DNA of 64,000 nt from Chaetorhynchus papuensis (taxonomy: Eukaryota > Chordata > Aves > Passeriformes > Rhipiduridae), in the NCBI GenBank assembly GCA_013396525.1, contig VWYX01000082.1, forward strand, positions 885,573-949,572. Reading direction: 5' to 3'. Under the pieces are notes generated by a model. The model saw only the letters and a program-made list of their open reading frames with translations. It did no database searches and was not told the DNA's origin. Every line of letters begins with the position of its first letter. The first letter of the stretch is position 1. A program made the position numbers and the translations under genes. Of this stretch, positions 54,116 through 62,014 are shown piece by piece.

Positions 54116-54879
54116 CCATCTTCTGGAGATGGGAAAAAAATTGTTTCCGGAGCTGAATATTCATCTTATTTTCACATTACTCTTACCTTCTGGCTCTGCC
54201 AACATTACTAAAGACAGTCAGCTTTCTTTCCGCATTCCCGCATTATTTTCAATCTGTGTCTCAGCTAACTTAATATTTTTTGGAGCTTCTTTCTCCTTAT
54301 TAGCAAGAACACTATTAATTCTCCAAACTTGCTCCACGTAACAGTCATCTCCTCTTCCCCACCCTTTCTTCCTCTCACCTATTCAAAATACCACATTTGA
54401 AAGTGAATCTTTCTTTATGCACACTTGTATCACACTCTGTATTACATTATTAATAAATTTTTAGGTTGCCTACCCATCACACTTCACCTCACAACCATCC
54501 TACTAAACCTTAGTCTATTTCCTTACTCTAGGGTGTTCCTCCTTCCCCTCCCTGATGTATGTCTAAGGTGTAGTATTAGCACTATTATCTCTGTATGTTA
54601 ACAAAAATTTCTCTTCGTGCACATTCATCTTCTACTATAAGATCCACTTGTCTCATAATAAATTCATGAAAAAAAGAAACTTTAAATGAAAGGGGGACTT
54701 GTCAATTAGTACTTTGATTTTGAGCACCAAACTCTCATCACTAGCAGTAGCTGCATAAATCATCCCTCTTTATTGTTTTATTTTTATGCCCTTCAGTTAC
54801 ATTTGTACTGGTTGAATTTTGGAGGTAAATATCCAAAATATTAGCTGAAAGCTTCCTCAGAAAGCAAATCTTTCCCACA

Positions 54880-55110
54880 TCCTTCCCTGCAGTTCCTCTT
54901 TAAGAGGTGTCAGCATGGCTGAGAGAATGAAGTGGCTCCACATTGTTTGCCTGAACTATTATGTGTTTAACATTTCCATAACAAAAGTGCCACTCGACTT
55001 CTCCCGATTAATGCAGCTCGAGGGCTCTTGTCCTCCTTTAATAAAACATTGTTGAAATCATTTATTTAGAGCCCCTGGTTACTAGTGGGAGAATGACCAT
55101 CTTTGTGCCA
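54880..55110. promoter_or_regulatory. Candidate conserved enhancer
   Basis: Unique, non-repetitive sequence with two same-orientation SOX-type sites (ACATTGTT at 54940-54947 and 55046-55053), a homeodomain motif (GATTAATG near 55006) and several AT-core sites within 200 bases. Its texture differs from the flanking desert. Conservation is inferred from appearance only. Confidence 0.3.
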
Positions 55111-56522
55111 AAATATAGTGTATACAGTCCACTATTTTGTAGTAGATCATTCTGTTATTTAAGAAATTGATTAAATGGATGTCTTAGAAAGTATTTATGC
55201 TAATAGCACGTTACTTATGTCATTCAGACAGTCAATGTGAGCCTTTTCAACTGTCTACCACAGCCAATGCCTCAAGTAAAATACTGTAACTTTCAACTTT
55301 ACTGCTTACAAATCTGTATCACAGACATGAAATCACTGCTCTTCCCATTTGAAAATGTTTTCTGTTGCATAACTTTTTCTAGGACTTGCAATGGGTGTGT
55401 TACCACAGGCAGTGTGGAAGTGTATGATGTTATTACTGGGGTCAGGGACAAAATCAATTGAAGGTCTAAATTTTTTTTAGTGACATTTGAAGAGTATGCA
55501 ACTCAGTCACTGAAAAAGTATTTTCCATTACTCAAATGGTGATGATTTTCTGTCCCACTACTTTTTATATGTGCACTTTGGCTCTTGTGAAGTACCTCTC
55601 AAACTCCAGTGTACTCAAAAGAAAAAACAAACCAAACATCGAGTACTAGTTTTGCATCACATTGAGATGGAATGTCTTGTTCTCTACCTGCAAAGCTGCC
55701 TGCAGCCACCTTTGCAGCACTATCTAAGATAGGTGCTATCTTAGGCACATCTGTAGTGAGAGGTCTGGTACACCAACAGCTTTTAGGAGGAGTGAAGATT
55801 CTAAGTAAAATTCATCATACTTTCCAATGTGACCATGAAAAGACTTGGCCAAACCAGAGCTTTGCTTATGGTCATTGCAAGGCTTCATTTCATAACAATT
55901 TTAAAGTTATGTATGCCTGTCTGTATACATTGGTGTATATCGTTGAAAATAAACAGAGACCTTATGTTATGTCCATTGTGATTGCATACAAAAGATTTGC
56001 TGTGCGCTTGGGTGATCAGTGAAGCTTGAATCTCCCCCTATTTACTGTATGGTCACTGTCAGTTCAATGAACTGCCTCCTTGTTCTCCACCATTGTCCCA
56101 CACTCCCTTAAACATTTGTCACTGAAGTGCCTCCAAAGACAAATAAACTGTCACCAAGAATTCAAACCTGGTAACTGGGAATGAAAAGGGATCAGAACCT
56201 ACTGGATTATTTTACATGAAATGATGCAAAGTTCCTTCTCCCCCTGGATGAGATAGGCTGGACAGGACTTCAGCAGAGAGCACTGCCAAATAGCCAGGCA
56301 AATGAGAGAACTTCCTTTCCTGTGAAAAATCTCCCTCTGTCAGGAAACGTGAAGCCTTTCCCTTGCTTAAATCTGTTCTTGCTATGTTAGTTGACATTTC
56401 AAGATTTCTATGTGTCTGAAAATCAAGCAAAAGAAATACAGATTTGATGGACATCAACATCTGCACAGGCTTTGGTTGGCTGGGACAAATAGCAACACAG
56501 GCAGCCATTCCTCCTGGCAATT
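55111..56522. other. Gene-free interval
   Basis: AT-rich unique sequence. A 116-residue plus-strand frame at 55672-56022 has no recognisable domain and no codon bias that I can see. No repeat family is evident. Confidence 0.5.
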
Positions 56523-57339
56523 GTGCTTACTCTGACTAGACAATAAAACCCACAGAGTTATCTCCTTATGGAGAGGACTCACAGGACAGAATTAGTTCAG
56601 CTGTATTTATTGCACAATTATTTAAATTAAAACAATCCACTTTTTCTGGAGAAGGAAGCATACAGATGAATCCTCCCTGCCTAGTGGTGCTTGGTGTTGA
56701 TTTATTCCAGGCAGATGCTTTCGACAGGAGCCTGTAAAATTAAGTCTTGAGTTTATTGTAGCAGTTAATTATCAGTCCTTTTCTAGTGCTAATGTCTTTA
56801 CTCCTAAATGAAGAAAAAGAAAGGCTTTTAGCTGGAACTTAAATTTTTCATCAACAACTAGTTAAATAGTCCTTGTGGGTGCTAACTGTTGACAAACTGA
56901 AAGTATGTTTCTGGTCATCTGTAGAAGAAGTATTTAAGATCATCCTTACCCAACTGTGAACTCAGCACTTTGTAAAGAAAGCTGACTCTATTTACAAGTC
57001 TCACCCAACTACTCTGTCCTTGTCCTGAAGAAACAGTTTCCAGCTTTGTTTTAACAATAAGTTTACTCAACCGTTCAGATGACTTTAAAAACAAACTTCA
57101 GATCATAGCCGCACACCATAGTCATACACTTGTTTGGTATCACAACTATTTGGGCTTGGTTTATGTGTGTGCACGTGCACTTGTGTGTGTTTATTGCTGG
57201 GCAACGTAATCAAATTCACACCCTCAAGAAATAATAAAATAATCTGTCATTGAAATAACTAACCCAGAAGCAGGGATTTCTAATTTTGTTGATTTATACA
57301 ACAGACAGATGTGGATTTGCGCTCTGTCAAGATCTGGTA
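56523..57339. other. Gene-free interval
   Basis: AT-rich unique sequence with no plausible exon. A short alternating purine-pyrimidine stretch at about 57164-57190 holds the palindrome GTGCACGTGCAC (57169-57180) flanked by TG repeats and could adopt Z-DNA. Confidence 0.5.
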
Positions 57340-57720
57340 AGATGAAAAAGACACTATCTTGCTAATCTGTCGCCCCCTCAGTCAAAGTTTATTTGTGGTA
57401 GCTTTTAAACTTCTGACTTGCCTTCCAATTACAGCCTTTAAAACGAAAAGCTTTAAATAAACACCGTGAATAGAAGATAAATAAACTTTTTTCCTTTTTT
57501 TCTTTTTTTTCCTTCTTTTTTTTTCATGAGTGCCTGGCTTGACGCAGTCCAAACTCAAATCCCTGGAGGACTGAGCTCTCTCTTTTGTGTTAATGTTTAA
57601 AAGATTTTCCAGTGCTGGAGTTTATTCCTACTGCAAACATTTCTATTTACAAGGTCAAGTGTATCAGCACTCGACACAGCTTAAGAGTGTAATTATTTAT
57701 CTAAGGGCGTTTTGAGTGTA
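57340..57720. promoter_or_regulatory. Candidate conserved non-coding element
   Basis: The segment contains a forkhead-type site (TAAATAAACA, 57454-57463), an AATTA motif near 57430, and several NKX-like cores (TCAAGTG at 57655-57661, TTGAGTG at 57712-57718). It has no repeats or meaningful ORF. The call is a visual judgement and conservation was not tested. Confidence 0.25.
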
Positions 57721-57859
57721 GATCAGTAGCTCTGGCAGCAAACCAGGCTTCAGCACGATGCAAAGCAACTCCTAAGCACAGTATTACAAGATCTAGTAAT
57801 TGCTGATCCCTTCAGCATGTTTACTTTTGCATTCTTCTTTGTGGGAGAAGGCAGGCTGA

Positions 57860-58215
57860 ATAGCAAACTTTGCGTTTTGTTGCAGCTGCCTTGATGCGTG
57901 CACCCCTGCCCGCGCGAGGCAAAGAAGCCTTGTTGGAAACGCTTGCCACCTCTGTGGTGATGTATTTCTCACCACTCACTTGTTTGCACGCCGAGGAGCA
58001 TTTCTGCAAGCGCCAGCGAGAGCAGCGTGCCTGCGCGAAGAAAGCGCGGTGCACTAGTAATGCTACACGTACATATACAGGAGCAGCGTCCTTCAATTGC
58101 TTTGCTCTCTTCTGGCACTGGCGAGTTACCATGCCAACGCATTATAAAATCAACCACTCATTTAAAGAAGTGCTTTCAAAGCTGTATTTACTTCTTGCAT
58201 GTAATTATCCATTAA
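57860..58215. promoter_or_regulatory. CpG-dense candidate regulatory element just downstream of GAS1
   Basis: Within an otherwise AT-rich flank, this segment holds about 19 CpG dinucleotides in roughly 270 bases (57880-58140). It includes an X-box-like RFX site (GTTACC at 58125-58130, spacer AT, GCCAAC at 58133-58138, one mismatch to the consensus). The rest resembles conserved non-coding DNA: long runs without repeats and with mixed transcription-factor-like motifs. A 116-residue plus-strand frame covers it but resembles no family I know. It lies just past the predicted 3' end of GAS1. Confidence 0.35.
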
Positions 58216-58269
58216 AGTAAGAGTAGCAGTAATTTACATCTACGTGAAGTATTACAGGCAGACACAGAT

Positions 58270-58275
58270 TTTATT
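58270..58275 (-). terminator. Distal polyadenylation signal AATAAA for GAS1
   Basis: The minus strand reads AATAAA here, about 1.55 kb past the stop codon. It is the most distal canonical signal before the sequence character changes, and so the best candidate for the main 3' end. A T-rich run lies immediately upstream on the transcript's complementary strand (58276-58300). Confidence 0.45.
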
Positions 58276-58761
58276 TTCTTTTTTTTTTTTTTTTTTTTTG
58301 GATTGTTTTTTGGTTTGTTATTTTGTGGTTTGATCCCCGCCTCTCTTCCCCCACCCCACATCTCGGGTGCTGAGAGTTCAAGTGTCCCTGGAAAACAATT
58401 TCACTGCATCCATTATTTAAAGCTCTTTCTTTGCTAATTTACACGTTTTGAAAATACAAACAGCCATACATATTTAAAAGACAGGCCTTTTTTACGCCTT
58501 CTATAAAAAATACAAGGTTTAAGGCAGCTCAGAAATGTGTTTATACAATTCTAAAACGTTCATAAAGTCTCTCCAAATAAGAAAGTTAACTTTCAATCTG
58601 TAAAATACACTGTACATTTGATGTTCTAGAGAATACTTCACTTAATCACAGTTGCTGGTATCCCTTTAAACATAAAGTGAAATCTGTACCTTTCCAGAAA
58701 CAAATAGCAAATGCAGCTACCTGGCAAATAGGATGTGGAATTAAAACTTTTTAATATTTTT

Positions 58762-58770
58762 TAAATAAAT
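58762..58770 (-). promoter_or_regulatory. AU-rich element in the GAS1 3' UTR
   Basis: The transcribed strand reads ATTTATTTA followed by A residues, matching the extended AU-rich destabilising nonamer pattern (UUAUUUA plus two A/U). Such elements shorten mRNA half-life, and GAS1 mRNA is known to be regulated after transcription. A direct role here is inference. Confidence 0.4.
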
Positions 58771-59128
58771 TATCCCCAAAGCATACAATTTATAAAATTC
58801 TATATACAATGAAGAGCGACTGGTAACAAATCCCAGTTTTAAATACTTTTTTTTATATAAGATTTACCAGGTCAGCACCCTGATATGACGAGGCAATAAA
58901 ACTTTTCAGGATATTTGTACATACATGTTCTCGAGTTTAAAAGTGTCTTTCAAAGATGGCAGTGCAGAGCTCTTTTAAAACAAAAGTTGCATTGTTCAGT
59001 ATAGCCAACAACTCCGAAACAATTTTTTTTTTTTAATGTCGCTAGGTTACAGAGGAAGAGACGGCTGCTGGCACGCTTTTGTTATAGGGAATATGTGTGT
59101 GCAAGAGGGAGTGCTGTAAACCACCGAA

Positions 59129-59134
59129 TTTATT
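59129..59134 (-). terminator. Proximal polyadenylation signal AATAAA for GAS1
   Basis: The minus strand reads AATAAA about 0.7 kb past the stop codon. Use of this site would give a shorter mRNA lacking the AU-rich element at 58762-58770. Usage cannot be judged from sequence alone. Confidence 0.35.
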
Positions 59135-59827
59135 CAGTCTGCTATTTCCCTAAATTTAATTAATGGCAGATGCGGCATAAGCCCTTTTCAGGCACCACTG
59201 CATCACGAAGAGCGAGACGCGGCTAATGATAATCAAGTTGCTAACTAGTACGGCAACGCTTTGGCAGCAAGTTTGGGTTGCTCACCTCTTACTAACCTTC
59301 ATGTCAAAACGCCTAAAAGACCCCCAGTATCAGCATGCCATGACTCCCGGTTTGTGCCGGGGGGCGGCTGGCGGCCTCGCCCGCAGTTTCTGTCAGCCGC
59401 TCCGCTCGCTGGCAACACGAAGGCAGGGTGGCAGCAATTGCATAGTGCACACTCGAGACCAACACCCGAAACACAAAGCGGCCCCTGCGCTCCGGCCACC
59501 GCTCCAGCGGCCGGCTCGCAGCGTCGGGCCGGGGGAAGGGGTCGGCCGGGGCGGCGGGGAGCAGCGGAGGCAGAGGGAGGGACGCGAGGGGACGGGGCGC
59601 CGGGGCCATGGGTCGGGGAATCCACGGCCGGAGCGTTTGAAGCCGCTCCGCGCCGAGGGGCCCCGCCGGCCGGATCCCCGGCCGCCGCGGGAGAGCTCGA
59701 CTAGAGGCCTACGGCGGCTCGGCACGGGGGGCCTGGCCCGGCCCGGCCCGGCGAAGGGGATGGGGGCAGTGATGGAGGGAAACAGCGATAGGAAGCAGGC
59801 AGGGAGGGGTGCGGGAAGAGAGGGATG

Positions 59828-60802
59828 CTAGAGCCGCGGCAGCAGCGACACCAAGATGGAGGCGAGCAGCGCCCCGGCCGCGCCGGCGGGCCGGCCGGCA
59901 TTATCCGCCTGCACGGGGAAGCCGGGCTCGGCGCCCGCATTGTCCTCCGCGTCGTCCCTCCCCTTCTGGCTCGGCTCCTCCTCGTAGTCCTCGTCGTAGT
60001 ACTCCTCCAGGCCGCCGTCCGAGCCGCCGCTGCTGCCCGCGCCGTTGCCGCCCGTGTCGGCGCCGAAGCAGAGGCGGGCCATGTTCTCCTTGACCGACTC
60101 GCAGATGGGCCGCTCCAGCCCGTCGCAGACGCAGTCGTTGAGCAGCACGGCCTTGGGCACGGCGAGCATGTCCTCGATGACGGCGCGGCACTCGGGCGTG
60201 CAGCGCAGCCCGTTGAACAGCTTCCCGCAGTATGTCATGTAGCGGTTCAACGCCAGGCTGCAGCGGCTGTCCCAGTCGCAGCGCCGCCGCGCCTCCGTGC
60301 AGCCCATGACGCCGGGGCCGCCGGGGCCGGGGCCGCCGCCCGCGGGGCTGGTGGTGCGCGGCAGGCAGGGCTCGATGGCGCGCTTCGTGGCGCGGCAGTT
60401 CTCGTCTTGCGCGCAGTCGCAGTCCTCCAGCGCCGGGCCACGCCGGGTGTGGTTGAGCTGGATGAGCGCCGCGATGCAGTGGCTGGGGCACCGCCGCCTG
60501 GAGGAGGCGGGCGCGCCTGCAGCGCCCGCCGGGCCGTCCCCGCCGCCCGCCGCCGGCGGCTGCTGCTGCAGGAGCACCGGGGCGCACGCCTCGGCGTACT
60601 GGTTGTACGCGTAGCTGCACTCGGGCTCCCCCTGACACTGCAGCACCGCCTGCCAGCAGATCAGCCGCCGGCCCTGCACCAGCGAGCCCCGAGGCGGCCA
60701 CACGGCGCCCAGCGCCGCCGCCAACCACAACCAGGCGGCCGCCCGCGGCCAGCGCCGCCCGCCGCCGCCGCCTCCGTGCCGAGCGGGCGAGCGGGCCACC
60801 AT
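59828..60802 (-). CDS. GAS1: Growth arrest-specific protein 1 (GPI-anchored Hedgehog co-receptor)
   Basis: This is a complete intronless 324-residue reading frame. Seen: a basic N-terminus followed by a hydrophobic stretch (about residues 21-35) fits a signal peptide. Two ten-cysteine modules follow, with Cys at 49, 56, 62, 73, 105, 109, 128, 130, 136, 146 and at 168, 175, 181, 192, 201, 205, 224, 226, 234, 245, the GDNF-receptor-alpha-like pattern of GAS1. An N-glycosylation sequon (NHT) is at 117-119. An acidic Tyr/Glu/Asp-rich segment (about 266-276) precedes a hydrophobic tail (about 308-324) expected to be exchanged for a GPI anchor. Known for the family: GAS1 binds Sonic hedgehog at the cell surface together with PTCH1, CDON and BOC, and was first described as a growth-arrest gene. 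The start has G at -3 and G at +4, a good initiation context. Gly/Pro/Ala-rich linkers at 81-100 and 152-165 are low complexity and may vary between species. It is somewhat shorter than the human protein (345 residues, from memory). Confidence 0.97.
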   Translation of the reverse strand: MVARSPARHGGGGGGRRWPRAAAWLWLAAALGAVWPPRGSLVQGRRLICWQAVLQCQGEPECSYAYNQYAEACAPVLLQQQPPAAGGGDGPAGAAGAPASSRRRCPSHCIAALIQLNHTRRGPALEDCDCAQDENCRATKRAIEPCLPRTTSPAGGGPGPGGPGVMGCTEARRRCDWDSRCSLALNRYMTYCGKLFNGLRCTPECRAVIEDMLAVPKAVLLNDCVCDGLERPICESVKENMARLCFGADTGGNGAGSSGGSDGGLEEYYDEDYEEEPSQKGRDDAEDNAGAEPGFPVQADNAGRPAGAAGALLASILVSLLPRL

Positions 60803-60942
60803 CGCGGACGGGGGTAGCGGCTGCAGCCGCGGGCGAGCTGGGAAGACGAGCTGGTAGACGAGGAGGAGGAGGAGAAGGAGCTGCCGCCCGTGGAAAAGTT
60901 TCCGAAACTCCCGCCGGCCGTGTGCATGAGGTCTCCTCGCAT
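60661..60942 (-). promoter_or_regulatory. Upstream ORF overlapping the GAS1 start codon
   Basis: This frame begins at the ATG at 60942, has a second in-frame ATG at 60927, and runs through the GAS1 initiation codon in a different frame, ending at 60661 inside the GAS1 coding region. It encodes a Gly/Ser-rich then Arg/Pro-rich low-complexity peptide with no recognisable domain. The start context is weak (T at -3, C at +4), so scanning ribosomes could bypass it. If translated it would reduce GAS1 synthesis. It is read here as a possible regulatory element, not as a protein gene. Confidence 0.35.
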
Positions 60943-61530
60943 CAATCCATGCGCGCCGGGCCCGGGGCCCTCCAGCCCCCGGGAGCTGAAGTCGGCGGGG
61001 TCGTGGTACGAAGCAGACGCCCGGGGGCCTTCCCGTGTCCCGCGAAGGCGCCCGGAGAGGTGCGGGGAGTCAGTGCAAACAGGGGCTCGGACGACAGCGG
61101 ATCTGGAGTGCGCTCGGGAAATCGCAGGCTGCTCCGGGAGGGCTCATGGTGCTGTCCTGCTCTTCATGCAGTTCCGTTTCTCTTTTTTTTTTCCCCCACA
61201 AAATAAATGCCTAGCTGCTGCTGCTGCCTCCTCGGGAGCTTTTAACTCTCCGCTCGCAGCATCTCTGCACATGCCAGCCGCTCCGATCCCATTCACAGTC
61301 CCGGCTCCGCTCACTCCCTCTCGGTACGGATCACGCTTTCGGGTGGCGCGGAGAAGAAACGTCTTTCCCCGCTACCAAGACGAGAGCACGGGGAAAGGAG
61401 AAGAGGCAGCCTTCGCGGTCTCTTTCTCTCTGGGCGACTGATGCTGCTTCTGTTGTCAACAAGCTGTGCAAGCTGCTCTGTGGATCCGTCTGTGGATCTT
61501 TTTTTCTTTGCAAGGCTTTAAATACAAAAG
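60803..61530 (-). promoter_or_regulatory. GAS1 5' leader and putative promoter region
   Basis: The sequence upstream of the GAS1 start codon is GC-rich with a serine-codon-like (TCC)n stretch near 60850-60880. The human leader is roughly 0.4 kb (from memory), which would put the start of transcription near 61.2 kb. Two AT-rich motifs on the minus strand could act as weak TATA elements: one at about 61200-61207 (ATTTATTT-like) and one at 61517-61524 (TATTTAAA). Neither is convincing, and a CpG-island promoter may need none. No GLI consensus site was seen by eye. Confidence 0.4.
60942..60950 (-). promoter_or_regulatory. Two-codon upstream ORF in the GAS1 leader
   Basis: On the minus strand the first ATG here is followed by one GAT codon and then TGA. 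The TGA overlaps the ATG of the next upstream ORF in the stop-start arrangement TGATG. The ATG has C at -3 and G at +4, so its context is moderate. It matters only if transcription starts upstream of 60950, which is likely but not shown. Confidence 0.45.
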
Positions 61531-61624
61531 TGCCCTCCGAGCAGCAGCAACGTGCTCTGATTAGGCTTCATTATGCATGCATGGAAAAGCAAACAAACAA
61601 AAAAAATTAGCAACGCTTCTTCTT

Positions 61625-61710
61625 TTACACAACCCCCCCAGCCTGCGCTCTCTCGCTCTCTTTCTCCCTTTCTCCACTTTTTTCTCCCTTCGCTCGGCCC
61701 CCTTTCCCTG
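61625..61710. repeat. Polypyrimidine tract beside the GAS1 upstream gap
   Basis: The plus strand is an almost pure C/T run with CTCT and TTTCTCC patterns, broken by a few G or A residues. It runs directly into the N gap at 61711. GA/CT tracts of this kind occur in promoters and are prone to sequencing dropout. Confidence 0.7.
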
Positions 61711-62014
61711 NNNNNNNNNNNNNNNNNNNNNNNNNNNNNNNNNNNNNNNNNNNNNNNNNNNNNNNNNNNNNNNNNNNNNNNNNNNNNNNNNNNNNNNNNN
61801 NNNNNNNNNNNNNNNNNNNNNNNNNNNNNNNNNNNNNNNNNNNNNNNNNNNNNNNNNNNNNNNNNNNNNNNNNNNNNNNNNNNNNNNNNNNNNNNNNNNN
61901 NNNNNNNNNNNNNNNNNNNNNNNNNNNNNNNNNNNNNNNNNNNNNNNNNNNNNNNNNNNNNNNNNNNNNNNNNNNNNNNNNNNNNNNNNNNNNNNNNNNN
62001 NNNNNNNNNNNNNN
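61711..62014. other. Assembly gap (304 N)
   Basis: Unknown sequence between the polypyrimidine tract and a GC-rich segment, about 0.9 kb upstream of the GAS1 start codon. Reading frames that span it are artefacts. Confidence 0.99.

Larger units (their letters stand above)
58251..59827 (-). other. GAS1 3' untranslated region (inferred extent)
   Basis: The region after the GAS1 stop is GC-rich near the gene and becomes AU-rich beyond about 59.3 kb, as expected of a long vertebrate 3' UTR. Its length (about 1.55 kb if the distal signal is used) fits my recollection of human GAS1. It contains an AU-rich element and two AATAAA signals, annotated separately. The exact end is inferred. Confidence 0.6.
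59330..61450. promoter_or_regulatory. CpG island covering GAS1
   Basis: GC content and CpG density rise sharply at about 59.33 kb and fall off near 61.45 kb, spanning the end of the 3' UTR, the whole coding region and the 5' flank. The high GC keeps all frames open over the gene and produces long spurious ORFs on both strands. An island enclosing a whole intronless developmental gene is typical. Its far 5' side may continue into the assembly gap at 61711-62014, so the true upstream limit is unknown. Confidence 0.85.

Noticed and set aside
55672..56022. 116-residue plus-strand frame
   Set aside because: No family resemblance, no splice support, AT-rich surroundings.
59226..59831. 201-residue plus-strand frame antisense to the GAS1 3' end
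   Set aside because: Arg/Gly/Pro-rich composition follows from high GC; it overlaps the 3' UTR of a clear gene.
59901..60728. 275-residue minus-strand frame inside GAS1
   Set aside because: Alternative frame of the GC-rich GAS1 coding region; lacks the ordered cysteines of the true frame.
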